Assembly (NCBI RefSeq): GCF_000012985.1
Contig: NC_007645.1
Span: 3,990,581-4,054,580 of the forward strand
DNA: 64,000 bases
Reading direction: 5' to 3'
Source of the DNA: Hahella chejuensis KCTC 2396
GTDB lineage: Bacteria > Pseudomonadota > Gammaproteobacteria > Pseudomonadales > Oleiphilaceae
Shown here: one piece after another, positions 29,695-38,637 of the stretch
How the letters are laid out: the number at the start of each line of letters is the position of its first letter
Position numbering within the stretch: the first letter of the stretch is position 1
The notes under the pieces: model-generated
The model's database searches: none
Seen by the model: only the letters and a program-made list of their open reading frames with translations
What the model was told of the DNA's origin: nothing
Program-made: the position numbers and the translations under genes

Positions 29695-30459
29695 TCAACC
29701 CACCCGAACCAGAAACAACTGGCTCTCGTAGCTCAGCTCAATATTTCCGTCTTGCATAAACCGATTCAGCAACGCATCCAGGCTTTGTAGAAAGTGTGTT
29801 TCGTCCGCCGCCAGTGCGCGTTGCGCCTGAGTTGAAGAGCGGCTCATGCCGACGAAGGCTGAGGCGGGGATGGACATCGTCCAGTGGTGTAAGCGGAACG
29901 CCACCGCATCGCGTGGACAGGTAAACGCGTATGCGACCTCCCCCTGAAAATCGAAACTCCGATAGTGGCGGCTGTATCCTGGACTGTATGTCTCCAGCAG
30001 ACTTTCGTAGCCATCCAGGAATGGGCTGTTTTGATAGTGGCGATTATTTTGAATGACGGCGAATACGCCATCGGAAGATAGCGCCTGTCGAGTCGCCGCC
30101 AGCATTTGCGGACGGTCCATCCACTGAAAGGATTGCGCCGCCAGTATCAGATCAAGCTTCGGTAATGTCGGGATGACCTCCTCCGCCTTTCCCATGCGCC
30201 AATCCACTTTAGGAAACTTGCGCCGCCCCTGCGCAATCATATCAGCGGAAATATCCACCGCATAATAACGATGCTGATTACCCAGAATCGGCATCAGCCC
30301 TTCCAGTGCGATGCCCGTTCCCGCCCCGACATCGGAGATGTTCAGAGAGTCGCGCTCAGGCAAGGCGTCCTTGATAATCCCCATTAACGCCTGAGGATAA
30401 CGGGGACGATACAGATCATAGTCTTCTGCAAGACCATCGAATTTTTCCTTGGTCATCAT
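29695..30459 (-). CDS. Class I SAM-dependent methyltransferase
   Basis: 254 residues. The SAM site is ISDVGAGTGIALEGL, followed by the acidic residue at the end of beta-2 (YYAVDISADMI) and LDLILAAQSFQWM (motif post-I/III). N-terminal FDGLAEDYDLYRPRYP is typical of Methyltransf_11-type enzymes near UbiE/trans-aconitate methyltransferase. Substrate cannot be stated. AAAGGAATGCC before the ATG fixes the start. Converges with ybiT across the terminator. Confidence 0.85.
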   Translation of the reverse strand: MMTKEKFDGLAEDYDLYRPRYPQALMGIIKDALPERDSLNISDVGAGTGIALEGLMPILGNQHRYYAVDISADMIAQGRRKFPKVDWRMGKAEEVIPTLPKLDLILAAQSFQWMDRPQMLAATRQALSSDGVFAVIQNNRHYQNSPFLDGYESLLETYSPGYSRHYRSFDFQGEVAYAFTCPRDAVAFRLHHWTMSIPASAFVGMSRSSTQAQRALAADETHFLQSLDALLNRFMQDGNIELSYESQLFLVRVG

Positions 30460-30598
30460 GGCATTCCTTTATGAGTGAAAAAGCGAAGCGATTATAAACT
30501 CTTTTGCAATGACCGCGACCTTGCGCGATAGAATACGCCCCACCCCAGGCATGTATTGCATGCAACCACTCTCGTGCGAATTGGAGCCCATTTTATCC

Positions 30599-30919
30599 AT
30601 GACCAAAGCAAGCGTTTACCTAGCCACCCTGTGCAGGTTGCGAGTAGTCATCGCTGTTGTTTTCACCTGCTTCGCGCTGATCACCGCCGCCCACAGCATA
30701 CACGCATTATTCTTTGATGAGAGTTTGAGCGCCGCCAAAAGCATGGGGAGCAATTTACTGCTGACAGAAGGGTTGCTGATCCTGTCCGCTTTATGCGCCT
30801 CCAACGCCAGATCAGTCGTAGCAAGGCCTGTTTTTTACGCGCTGACTTTACCGGCCCTGCTGGTTGGCGTTCCGTTATTACTTACACTGATCGTGTCGGC
30901 GGCTGGCGCTTACTTATAA
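30599..30919 (+). CDS. Small inner-membrane protein with three predicted helices
   Basis: 106 residues. Hydrophobic spans about 14-32 (LRVVIAVVFTCFALITAA), 50-65 (LLLTEGLLILSALCAS) and 75-103 (VFYALTLPALLVGVPLLLTLIVSAAGAY). No motif known to me. Start is not certain: an in-frame frame runs from 30509 but only the 30599 ATG opens onto a normal membrane protein N-terminus; GGAG is 13 bases upstream. Followed by a hairpin. Confidence 0.5.
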   Translation: MTKASVYLATLCRLRVVIAVVFTCFALITAAHSIHALFFDESLSAAKSMGSNLLLTEGLLILSALCASNARSVVARPVFYALTLPALLVGVPLLLTLIVSAAGAYL

Positions 30920-30951
30920 CGAAAAAGCTCTCAAAAAACTCCTGCGCACAT

Positions 30952-30980
30952 AATGACCACCGGTCATTTATTTGATATTT
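30952..30980 (+). terminator. Probable terminator hairpin
   Basis: AATGACC and GGTCATT (30952-30958, 30962-30968) form a 7-bp stem around ACC, followed by T-rich sequence (TATTTGATATTTTT). It could alternatively be an operator dyad for the downstream lipoprotein gene. Confidence 0.5.
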
Positions 30981-31093
30981 TTCTTGTTATTCAACCTACT
31001 AGACGGTAGATTGATTCGCCTTCCCATCGCGGTTGGCGTCCACAGAACCATTCACTTCCTGTATCGCCGCCGCTTAATACAAGGAGTACTTCT

Positions 31094-32557
31094 GTGACAA
31101 AAGGCATCGTTACTTTCGCCTCCCTGCTCTCTCTGCTATCCCTCACGGCGTGCGGCGGAGGTTCTGGAAGCTCAGGCGGAACTGCAGGTCAGACAAATAC
31201 GCCAGATCCTGCCGAAGTGGTCGACCCTGGTCCGGCGACAGGCCAGTTTCCTGACAGCGCCATGTGGTCCGGCCGTGCGAACTACCGCAATATTTCTTCT
31301 GACGTCAAAAATCAGATAACGAAGGTCGCACACGGACCTGACGGCTCAGTCTGCTACACCTATGCCCAAAGCGCTGCTGACAACACATGGACAAGCAAGC
31401 TGGAGTGTCTTGCCCCGCAGGGAGATCTGCTGTTCAGCAAAGAGCAGGATGGGCTGAGCGCCTTCAAAGACATCGCTTTTACACCTCTTGGGAATTTGAT
31501 AACGGTGGGACTGCAACCTGTCGGTCCTGAGCTGCCGGCCAATCCCGAGCGCAGCTATGTCGTGCTCAGCAAGTTCTCCATGCAAGGCGACGCCCTGACG
31601 GAAACCCGCCTGGTCGACGCGCCGGATGCAGCGGACCTGATTGAGTACGATGTTCAGGAAGACGGGACGATCACCACGATTCCCGTCGCGGATTTGAACT
31701 ACGGAAACAACCCCACACTTCCCAATAACGCACTGCTTTCCCTCAAAGTGGAGGCTAACGCCGTTTATCTTCTTGCCTATACGTACGGGATCAAGGTATA
31801 CGCCATGAACCTGAACTTATCCCAAACCTGGGATCGTCAGGTTATGCCCACCCATTTCGCGATGTGGCGCAGAGTCAGACCGCTGCTCGCCAAGATAGCG
31901 GTCTCGGAAGGTGATGATCGCATCGCTGTCGCCTTTGAGACCAAAGACGCCTTCATACCCGTCTATGAACAGCACTTTGGCCGTATGCTGCAACTGAGCA
32001 ACCTCAATGAAGGCGATAATGACGAAGACATCGCCGTCACGCTGTTGACCACTCAGGGCCACTATCTGGACACACTGCTGCTGGATAAACAGTTTGACGA
32101 ATCTCTGGGTGGAGTTGTCGTGCAGAATGGCGAAATTTGGATTGGCGGCGACGCCTCCGTGCAAAAACCAGGCGGAGGCGTTGAAAGAGACTTCTTTTTA
32201 GCCGAGTTCGCATCAGACGGAAGCCTGCATAACTACACATTGATCGACCATAAACAGGACGAGGCGGCCGTCGATTTCCAGGCGCTGGATATCGGTAAAT
32301 TTCTGTTTTCCGGTTCAACAAGCTCGACTAACGGCGTCACGGCCGGCCTGTTGCTGCAAGTTACAAACGAGGCGAAAAAGCTGAGATTCACAGAATTCAG
32401 CGCCGCCCAGTCCGCCCATATCGCTGCGGCTTCTCCCCTCGGTAATAGTCAAATTCTGTTCGGAATGGTTTATGACCAGACCAACATAAACTTGACCTGT
32501 GGCGCTGACGGAGCCCAATGCAATGGCAAATCCGTTATTGGCGTAGCAGGACAATAA
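31094..32557 (+). CDS. Lipoprotein of unknown family, beta-rich
   Basis: 487 residues. GTG start with AAGGAG seven bases upstream; lipobox LTAC followed by a Gly/Ser-rich linker (GGGSGSSGGTAG). The body shows repeated strand-turn patterns (SVCYTYAQSAADNTWTSKLE, LLFSKEQDGLSAFKDIAFT, EIWIGGDASVQKPGG, KFLFSGSTSSTNG), suggesting a beta-propeller, and two pairs of cysteines (one near the C-terminus in LTCGADGAQCNG). No family recognised. Likely an outer-membrane-anchored periplasmic or surface protein. Confidence 0.75.
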   Translation: MTKGIVTFASLLSLLSLTACGGGSGSSGGTAGQTNTPDPAEVVDPGPATGQFPDSAMWSGRANYRNISSDVKNQITKVAHGPDGSVCYTYAQSAADNTWTSKLECLAPQGDLLFSKEQDGLSAFKDIAFTPLGNLITVGLQPVGPELPANPERSYVVLSKFSMQGDALTETRLVDAPDAADLIEYDVQEDGTITTIPVADLNYGNNPTLPNNALLSLKVEANAVYLLAYTYGIKVYAMNLNLSQTWDRQVMPTHFAMWRRVRPLLAKIAVSEGDDRIAVAFETKDAFIPVYEQHFGRMLQLSNLNEGDNDEDIAVTLLTTQGHYLDTLLLDKQFDESLGGVVVQNGEIWIGGDASVQKPGGGVERDFFLAEFASDGSLHNYTLIDHKQDEAAVDFQALDIGKFLFSGSTSSTNGVTAGLLLQVTNEAKKLRFTEFSAAQSAHIAAASPLGNSQILFGMVYDQTNINLTCGADGAQCNGKSVIGVAGQ

Positions 32558-32927
32558 AGACGCCTTTTCGGCGCTCGTACAGAGCGCCGCGCTCCCTTTG
32601 ATACACTTACGCAAATCAATACTTAAACCCCCACATACAATACGTTAATACCGATATATTTACATAAATACCACATATCGTTTTTCATAATTGATTCACA
32701 TCAATTCGCCTTTTATATAACCCCATATTTTTAACTTTTCGTCATTTATTTTCAGCGACTCGTAGAAAATACGATAGGCGGGGTTACTTTCCCTTCTTAC
32801 AATGCGCGCCGTTGCAGTCAATGGGTTTTATATATTCTAAACGTCATTCCAATCAGATTATATTCTGCTCATTTATTGCCAAATTATTTCAATATATGGA
32901 AATTAAAATTACAGGTTAGAGGTAACA
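32558..32927. other. AT-rich intergenic region with a GC hairpin
   Basis: After the lipoprotein stop, CGGCGCTC and GAGCGCCG (32569-32576, 32582-32589) form an 8-bp stem with a 5-base loop, probably a terminator without a clear U tract. From 32600 to 32910 the DNA is AT-rich and contains no gene; it is long for a promoter region and may carry multiple regulator sites for the exported Cys-rich gene that follows. Confidence 0.5.
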
Positions 32928-33512
32928 ATGAGATTAATTAAACTGGCTCTGCTTTCATGTCTGTGTATTTTCACTCTTCCCGCTTTTGCGGAAGGTAAAA
33001 CTGATGCCTTGATCTGCACCATGGATATCAACGTCTGGGGCAACGCCAGTATCTGCCAGTGCCCTGAAGATTTGGTATACAGCGAAGTAACCGGCACCTG
33101 CCTGACTCAAACCGCCTACAACGACCTTGGCAGACAAGGCCGTTACCCTCAGATCTGCACCCGCGATCTGGGCGCCTGGGGCGCTCCCAGCCACTGCTCT
33201 TGCGACGAAGGCCGCGTTTACTCTGAAGAAAGCGGCGCCTGCGTCACTGACGTAACGCCTAATATTGTTACTCTGAGCGGCAAACTGGTGGTCACCAAGC
33301 CCGCCAAAGACATTCGTTTCGCCGATATCAGCCTGCGTACGCCGGAAGGCGGCAACTACCTGTTGAACTTCAGCATCAATCAGCAGGACGCGATGAAGCT
33401 GGACGGTTTGTGGGTGGAAATCGTGGGTGAGAAAGTGTATCTGCGCGAAGGCTCCATGAACTCTCAAGCGGGTACTTTAATCACAGTACAAGACATTTAC
33501 TGGCTGGATTAA
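32928..33512 (+). CDS. Exported protein with two Cys-rich repeats
   Basis: 194 residues, signal peptide ending near residue 22 (LSCLCIFTLPAFAEG). Two copies of a four-cysteine unit follow: LICTMDINVWGNASICQCPE..YSEVTGTC and QICTRDLGAWGAPSHCSCDE..YSEESGAC, pattern CT-x-D-x(3)-WG-x(2)-S-x-C-x-C-x-E-x(3)-YSE-x(2)-GxC. The remaining 95 residues form a beta-rich domain (LVVTKPAKDIRFADISLRTP). Reminiscent of small disulfide modules but not a family I can name. AGAGGTAACA before the ATG; terminator after. Confidence 0.7.
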   Translation: MRLIKLALLSCLCIFTLPAFAEGKTDALICTMDINVWGNASICQCPEDLVYSEVTGTCLTQTAYNDLGRQGRYPQICTRDLGAWGAPSHCSCDEGRVYSEESGACVTDVTPNIVTLSGKLVVTKPAKDIRFADISLRTPEGGNYLLNFSINQQDAMKLDGLWVEIVGEKVYLREGSMNSQAGTLITVQDIYWLD

Positions 33513-33542
33513 TGATTAGATCCAGACAGGATCTATAAGAGA

Positions 33543-33580
33543 GAAAAAGCAGATTCGATAATAGTCGTCTCTGCTTTTTC
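33543..33580 (+). terminator. Rho-independent terminator
   Basis: GAAAAAGCAGA (33543-33553) pairs with TCTGCTTTTTC (33570-33580) over 11 bp; the T run lies in the distal arm, 30 bases after the stop of the Cys-rich gene. Confidence 0.75.
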
Positions 33581-33678
33581 GCTATCCACGCCTAAATGTC
33601 GACTTATCTCAATAATGGCCTAATTATGGCAAGCAGAAACATATATTAAAAAATAGATTGATCACTCATAAAAGTCCG

Positions 33679-34179
33679 CTATATCTCTTCCATAAAGTCT
33701 TCAATGACTTCCGGACTTAGCTCCATTATCGCTTCCGCCATTGCAGCCTCACCATGTACAACCGCCATCACGGCGGCCAACACTCTCACGCCGACTTCAT
33801 CTTTCGGTTTCGCCTTGGCGGCGAGGCCCGGCAACATGGCGATGGCGTTGTGATAACCCTCCTCCAGTTCCGCCGACAAATCAGGTCCATGACCATGAAG
33901 ACGGGTGATTTCTATTGATACGGGCAACAGGAAGAAGTCTATCGGCGCCTCCTGGGGATTCCGGCTCAGAATGTCGACAATATGAGGAACCGCCGCATAG
34001 GATGCGGTATAAACGTCCCCCTGATGACAGAGCGCGTTCCAAAGCGAGAAATAGGGTTCTGATTCAAAGGTGTCTGAGGGCGGCATTTTCGCCAGCTCCC
34101 GCAGCATATCCGGGATATCCCCCGCCTCACCGAATGCGTGCGATAACTGCGCCCATCGTTCCCGATTCAATTCCAGCAT
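33679..34179 (-). CDS. Helical protein of unknown function, possibly immunity-like
   Basis: 166 residues, no signal peptide, mostly alpha-helical. The segment SLWNALCHQGDVYTASYAAV PHIV is a recurrent pattern in hypothetical proteins found near toxin genes, which hints at an immunity or HEAT-like scaffold, but no toxin is adjacent. Sits alone between the Cys-rich gene and the acetyltransferase. Confidence 0.6.
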   Translation of the reverse strand: MLELNRERWAQLSHAFGEAGDIPDMLRELAKMPPSDTFESEPYFSLWNALCHQGDVYTASYAAVPHIVDILSRNPQEAPIDFFLLPVSIEITRLHGHGPDLSAELEEGYHNAIAMLPGLAAKAKPKDEVGVRVLAAVMAVVHGEAAMAEAIMELSPEVIEDFMEEI

Positions 34180-34256
34180 GATATTCCCCCTCCGGCGCCA
34201 GCGCCTGTGCGGCGCAAATTATTCTTACCGTATTGAGACGAGGCTGCGCCACGAAC

Positions 34257-34811
34257 CTACGGTATTTCTCTTATCACTCTAGCCGGATTTCCCGCGATCA
34301 CCACATTATTCCCGAAGCTTTTGGTCACTAAGGCGCCAGAGGCGATGACCACGTTATCGCCCAAGGTGACGCCCGGATTGATCGTTGCGTGTCCGCCAAT
34401 CCAGCAGTTGTGGCCAATGGTGACGGGCAAGGCGTATTCTTTGCCGCTGTTGCGCTCCACGGGATCGATAGGATGGGTGGCGGTGTAGATGCCGACCTGG
34501 GGCGCAATCAGACAGTTATCGCCAATGCGCACCTCCGCCACATCCAGAATGACGCAACCAAAGTTGGCGTAGAAGTTTTCACCCACATGAATATGGCGAC
34601 CGTAGTCGCAGTTGAAGGTCGATTCGATGAAAATATTCTCGCCTGTGGTTCCGAACAGCTCTTTGACCAGACGCCTGCGCGCATCCGGCTCTACCGCGCT
34701 GATGGAATTCAGTTGCTCCGTCAGCAAACGCGCGCTCAGGCGCATTTCCACCAGTTCAGGATCAGTCGGGTCATAGAGCTGACCCGCCAGCATTTTCATC
34801 TTTTCCGACAT
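34257..34811 (-). CDS. Maltose/galactoside O-acetyltransferase family enzyme
   Basis: 184 residues. N-terminal Maa-type helix region (MLAGQLYDPTDPEL) then left-handed beta-helix hexapeptides (FNCDYGRHIHVGENFYANFGC, VIGDNC-like turns, IGHNCWIGGHATINPGVTLGDN). The active-site histidine is in YTATHPIDP. Transfers acetyl from acetyl-CoA to a sugar hydroxyl; substrate is not certain within the family. AAGGAAACGCT before the ATG. Confidence 0.9.
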   Translation of the reverse strand: MSEKMKMLAGQLYDPTDPELVEMRLSARLLTEQLNSISAVEPDARRRLVKELFGTTGENIFIESTFNCDYGRHIHVGENFYANFGCVILDVAEVRIGDNCLIAPQVGIYTATHPIDPVERNSGKEYALPVTIGHNCWIGGHATINPGVTLGDNVVIASGALVTKSFGNNVVIAGNPARVIREIP

Positions 34812-34920
34812 AGCGTTTCCTTGAATGAGTTTTTCAGGCGCAACGCAGCCTGCGCGAACTGGAATTCACTATATCGGACAAATTCGTGGGAAAGGAACCC
34901 CGCGACGACGGCGAGCAGGA

Positions 34921-35367
34921 TCAGTCCGGTATCTCCGGCTCCACCAGTCTCGCCAAATGCTCCAAAGACTCCTGCCAGCCCAGGTAGCAAGCTTCCAAGG
35001 GGATCATTTCCGGTATGTTCTCCTGAGTGATATGCAACTCGCAGCCGCAGGATACCGCTCTCAAGATAACAGTGGTCTGCATTTCTCCAGGCAGGTTTGG
35101 ATCATCAAAAACGGCGGTGTAGCGGATACGTTCGCGAGGGACCAATTCATGGTAAGTTCCGCCAAAGGAATGGCTATGCTCCGTTGAGAAATTGGTGAAG
35201 GACATTCTGTATCCACCACCCACCCGCGCGTCCATAGCATGCACCTTACCGACAAATCCATTCGGCGGCAGCCATCTGGCCCAAGCATCCGGATCAAGAA
35301 AAGCGCGATAGATTTTTTCCGGCGTCGTGCGCAGCACACGATGCAGACGAACGGTGTTTCCAGACAT
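34921..35367 (-). CDS. SRPBCC/AHSA1 (START-like) domain protein
   Basis: 148 residues, one AHSA1-type lipid- or ligand-binding beta-grasp/helix fold: VRLHRVLRTTPEKIYRAFLDPDAWARWLPP, then GGTYHELVPRERIRYTAVFDD and the C-terminal helix WQESLEHLARLVEPEIPD. Family members bind small hydrophobic ligands or act as stress-related activators; no specific role can be assigned. Strong Shine-Dalgarno (AAGGAGGG) before the ATG. Confidence 0.85.
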   Translation of the reverse strand: MSGNTVRLHRVLRTTPEKIYRAFLDPDAWARWLPPNGFVGKVHAMDARVGGGYRMSFTNFSTEHSHSFGGTYHELVPRERIRYTAVFDDPNLPGEMQTTVILRAVSCGCELHITQENIPEMIPLEACYLGWQESLEHLARLVEPEIPD

Positions 35368-35429
35368 AGTTATCCCTCCTTGAGGCCAACTCGTTCATAC
35401 AGAAATTCAGCTTAGTCTTTGAAACAGAC

Positions 35430-35452
35430 AAAGGCGGTGGAAACCGCCTTTT
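35430..35452 (-). terminator. Terminator at the end of the protease operon
   Basis: AAGGCGGT and ACCGCCTT form an 8-bp stem with a GGAA loop, A/T tracts on both sides. On the minus strand it falls 24 bases after the stop of the double cysteine protease gene and is followed by TTTGTCTGTTT. Confidence 0.8.
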
Positions 35453-35475
35453 CATGTCCCTTCACATAACTGTCA

Positions 35476-37278
35476 TCACCCATTCGGCGGCATGCCTGGA
35501 ACCCAGGTGCTCCAGAGTTCCCAGGTGACGATGAAGGCGTCGCTGTTGGTGGAGATGTCGAAGCGCCAGCCCATGGGTTCTGAGCCGAAAATGGCGAAGA
35601 CGAATTCGACGCTGGAAGCTGGCAGGATGATGGATTGTTTGGTCTGCCCCGCCTGATCGGTGATGGTGATGGTGGTTCCCAGCACGTTGGCGTTGCGGAT
35701 TTTGAACCACATGCCCTGCCCGCCCTGCACGCGCAGCGAGGTATTGCTGTTCCAGGTTCCAGAGGTGAGCAGCCGATAATTGGCGGGATTGCTGGGCGCC
35801 TCCATGGCGATAGAGTGGCCCACATAGGCGGAGAAACTCTGCGCCGCCGGGTTGCGCATCCAGTCTGGCAGGCTGGGCAAGTGGGCGATGTAGATGGGCG
35901 CTTTGTAGCTCATCTCCTGGCCCGCCAGGGTCGCCTGCTTCTGTTCAAACTGCCGATAGGTTTCCGTGTATTGGGAACCGCGGTTGGACGGACGGAAGCT
36001 GCTCATGCCCTGCTCCCAGGGATCATTGATATGCAGGATGGTGCCGTCCGGCGTGCCGTCGCCGTGGATGCCGGTGACCACGCGGATATGAGGTCCGGGC
36101 TCCGCCGTGGCGATCCATAGAGGGCCATAGTTGCGCAGCAAGTTGACGAAGGCTTCGATCGTATAGGACTGCGGCGCTTCCGCGGTGAAGCCCCACACAT
36201 TCATCACCCGCAAATCTTCGGGATGCAACCCATTCTGATATTGTGACCAATAGCCCACCGCCCTGGCGATCTCGGAGGGGTCAATACTCATTTGTTCGCG
36301 CCAGCCGACAATCATGGCGAATCCCGCCGCCCAGCAGGAGAAGCCGGTTTGCTGGGGCACCAGCTGCACGTTGTAGCGCACATCGAAAGACTGATTCATC
36401 GCCATCGCCTGCCGATGCGCAGCCAGCGCGTCGGTATAGTCAAAAGCGCGGCTGTGACCAATCGCCGCCGGCGCGCTGAAACTGCGTGACGGGGCTGGCA
36501 GACTGCGACCATAGGACATCGCCCGTTGTTCGCTGACCGCATCCGCCTGCCAGTGCACGACCTGAATGCGCATATAACCAGTGCGACGCACTTCCTCTTC
36601 GTACTTGGGAATGAACACGGCGATCGATTCTTCATAGCGTCTGCCGCCCGCCGGATCGACAATCTTGAACTTGGTGTTTTCCGGCGTACCGTCGCCGTGC
36701 ATGCCGATAATGATGCGGGCGTGTATCGCCCAGGGTTCCCCTGGGGCTTCGTCAGTGGTCACCCAGACCGGGCCGTAGTTGCGCAGCAATCCCTCCCACC
36801 CCTCCAGGCTGTAGCTTTGCGGCGGCTCAGCCACCAGGCCAGCGGTAGAAATGAATGTAGGTTTATCGTCGCCGGCCAGACCGCCATTGGCGCGGAAAAT
36901 ATTCACCCAGCGCTCGCCCACCGTCGCCAGCGCCTGCTCAATAGTCAACTGACGTTGCGAACGCCAGCTTTTCAGCATAGTGAAAACCGTCGCCCAACAG
37001 GTCATGCCGGAAGGCTGCGCCATGACCCAGAAGTTTCCAGGCACGTCATAGCTGATGGCGGAGAAACTGCGAGCAGCGTGACGCCCCCGCCCCGGCCAAC
37101 GGGATACCCGGGCGCTGAGTCCCTGCCCCACCGGCGGCGCGCTGGGCGCCTGCGGAGTAGGCTGTGGCTGCTGCATACGATCCAGCGCACTGCGTACTTT
37201 CTGTTGCTTATTGGGTTTGGAGCGAGCAGGCGCGCGCGGCGCCAGTGTTTGCTCCAGGTCAGCCAGTCGGTTGCTCAT
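35476..37278 (-). CDS. Tandem papain-like cysteine protease (two C70/AvrRpt2-like domains) with C-terminal beta domain
   Basis: 600 residues, no signal peptide. Domain 1 (about 75-245): catalytic Cys94 in GMTCWATV, His186 in AIHARIIIGMHGDGTP, Asp208 in FKIVDPAGG. Domain 2 (about 300-460): Cys315 in GFSCWAAG, His397 in HIRVVTGIHGDGTP, Asn/Asp418-419 in LHINDPWE. Both look active; the pattern matches the papain-like C70/C39-type fold. A C-terminal beta-sandwich (about 500-600) follows. The motif [RQ]SFSA occurs three times, at 70-74, 265-269 and 480-484, exactly before each of the three domains. N-terminus: NRLADLEQTLAPR, like that of the upstream gene. The ATG at 37278 overlaps the previous gene by 20 bases. 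Last gene of a ten-gene operon. Substrate unknown. Confidence 0.85.
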   Translation of the reverse strand: MSNRLADLEQTLAPRAPARSKPNKQQKVRSALDRMQQPQPTPQAPSAPPVGQGLSARVSRWPGRGRHAARSFSAISYDVPGNFWVMAQPSGMTCWATVFTMLKSWRSQRQLTIEQALATVGERWVNIFRANGGLAGDDKPTFISTAGLVAEPPQSYSLEGWEGLLRNYGPVWVTTDEAPGEPWAIHARIIIGMHGDGTPENTKFKIVDPAGGRRYEESIAVFIPKYEEEVRRTGYMRIQVVHWQADAVSEQRAMSYGRSLPAPSRSFSAPAAIGHSRAFDYTDALAAHRQAMAMNQSFDVRYNVQLVPQQTGFSCWAAGFAMIVGWREQMSIDPSEIARAVGYWSQYQNGLHPEDLRVMNVWGFTAEAPQSYTIEAFVNLLRNYGPLWIATAEPGPHIRVVTGIHGDGTPDGTILHINDPWEQGMSSFRPSNRGSQYTETYRQFEQKQATLAGQEMSYKAPIYIAHLPSLPDWMRNPAAQSFSAYVGHSIAMEAPSNPANYRLLTSGTWNSNTSLRVQGGQGMWFKIRNANVLGTTITITDQAGQTKQSIILPASSVEFVFAIFGSEPMGWRFDISTNSDAFIVTWELWSTWVPGMPPNG

Positions 37279-38536
37279 TGTCGTCACCTGCTGTTTCTTC
37301 AGTGCGGTTTGCCTTGTTGTCTGTCTCGGTTTCCAGGATGGGCGGCTGCGGTGGACGCTCAGCGCCGATCTCCGCCAGCTCCGCCACCAAATCGAACTCA
37401 TCCAGATTCATGGGGTCCACGAAGGGACTTTGCACAGTCGGCGACGCCGACGGTTGCGGGGGCTGCGCGGGCGTTCCCTGCAGCTCTCTCTCAAAATGAT
37501 CAAAGCGCTCCTTCAAGGGCACAGCGCCCAGATCGAAGCTGTTCGCATACCGCATGGCCAGCCCCATCTGATCGAAAATATCGTGCGTAGGACGGGCGGG
37601 CGCCTGATCCTCGCTTTGCGGCGTCCCCGCCGCGTTTGGCGTCGGAGGCGGTGCGGGTTGCGCCGGTGAAGTCAGCGGCGGCTCGGCGGGCCCGGAAGCG
37701 GAGGGCGCCGGATGCCCAAGAATCGCGGCCAGATCCCGTTCGAAATCGTCTTTCGCTAACGCCAGTCCCGCATCCAGCGCCTGCTTGCTGGCCGCCGTCA
37801 CCCGCTGCGGTTGCGATTCCGTCAACCAGTTAAGGTCATCCTCTTCTTCCTGTCGACTGACGAAAGCGGGAGGCGCCGCTTGACCGCCATTGGGCGATTC
37901 CGTCCGTAAACTTGGCTGGGACGATGGCGCGTAGGCGGGCGTAGCATTGGAAGGCGCTGGCGACGCTACGGCGGGGTCAGGCCGAAATAAGTCGTCCGGC
38001 GAAGTGGGGCCGCTCAATGCCCGACTGTGAGAAACCGCCTGCGGCTCTTCAAAAGGCTCTACTCGGAAGCGCCCGGTATCCGGGGCGGAAAACTCAGGGG
38101 CGTATGCCAGAGAACCCGCCGCAGGCTGCGGATAGCTTTGCTGATGGCTTGTTTGATAATGGGGCTGATAACTTTGCGAAGCGCTCCAGGACTGCGCCAC
38201 TGGCGCGAAGGGGTTCTGTTCCAGTGCGGGCGCAGGAAGCGATGGCGCCTGCTCCTGATCCATCCGCAGCATGGTGCGTTGCGGCGGCTTCTCCACCATC
38301 GCCGGCGGGCCGGGCCGGCGTCCCAGCACCCGATCCTCCAGCGCTCTGAGACTGCGGGTCGGCTGCGCGACGCGTTGACCGCGCACCACCTCGATCTGCT
38401 CCCGATACCCAGTGGGCGGCGCTGACATGCCCGCTCCCCTTCGTACGTCTTCACGTTTGAGTCCTCTGGCGTCGCTGCGTTCGGGATAGGCGTCCCGCGC
38501 CAGCGATTGCTCCAGTGATCGCAGACTTCGTCCCAT
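37259..38536 (-). CDS. Pro/Ala/Gln-rich disordered protein of the protease operon
   Basis: 425 residues, dominated by Pro, Ala, Gln and Ser (e.g. PAQPAPPPTPNAAGTP, QSYQPHYQTSHQQS), so probably unstructured. The N-terminus contains GRSLRSLEQSLARD and, about 70 residues on, TRSLRALEDRVLGR: the same R-x-L-x-x-LEQ-x-L pattern that opens the double protease. C-terminal ELAEIGAERPPQ followed by an acidic end. No enzyme motif. The 3' end overlaps the protease start. Possibly a scaffold or linker; the shared N-terminal motif may be a docking signal (inference). Confidence 0.7.
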   Translation of the reverse strand: MGRSLRSLEQSLARDAYPERSDARGLKREDVRRGAGMSAPPTGYREQIEVVRGQRVAQPTRSLRALEDRVLGRRPGPPAMVEKPPQRTMLRMDQEQAPSLPAPALEQNPFAPVAQSWSASQSYQPHYQTSHQQSYPQPAAGSLAYAPEFSAPDTGRFRVEPFEEPQAVSHSRALSGPTSPDDLFRPDPAVASPAPSNATPAYAPSSQPSLRTESPNGGQAAPPAFVSRQEEEDDLNWLTESQPQRVTAASKQALDAGLALAKDDFERDLAAILGHPAPSASGPAEPPLTSPAQPAPPPTPNAAGTPQSEDQAPARPTHDIFDQMGLAMRYANSFDLGAVPLKERFDHFERELQGTPAQPPQPSASPTVQSPFVDPMNLDEFDLVAELAEIGAERPPQPPILETETDNKANRTEETAGDDNEQPTG

Positions 38537-38637
38537 AGAGGCGTCCTCTCCGATGGTTCGTATCCAGTCAATAGTTGTTTGGCGGGTATCGCTACCGCGC
38601 CGCCTTTGGTCTTTCTCTTCTGAACGAAACGTTATCC

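Noticed and set aside
28514-29698. 394-codon minus-strand frame opposite the ABC-F gene
   Set aside because: Shadow of a conserved ATPase; no recognisable protein features.
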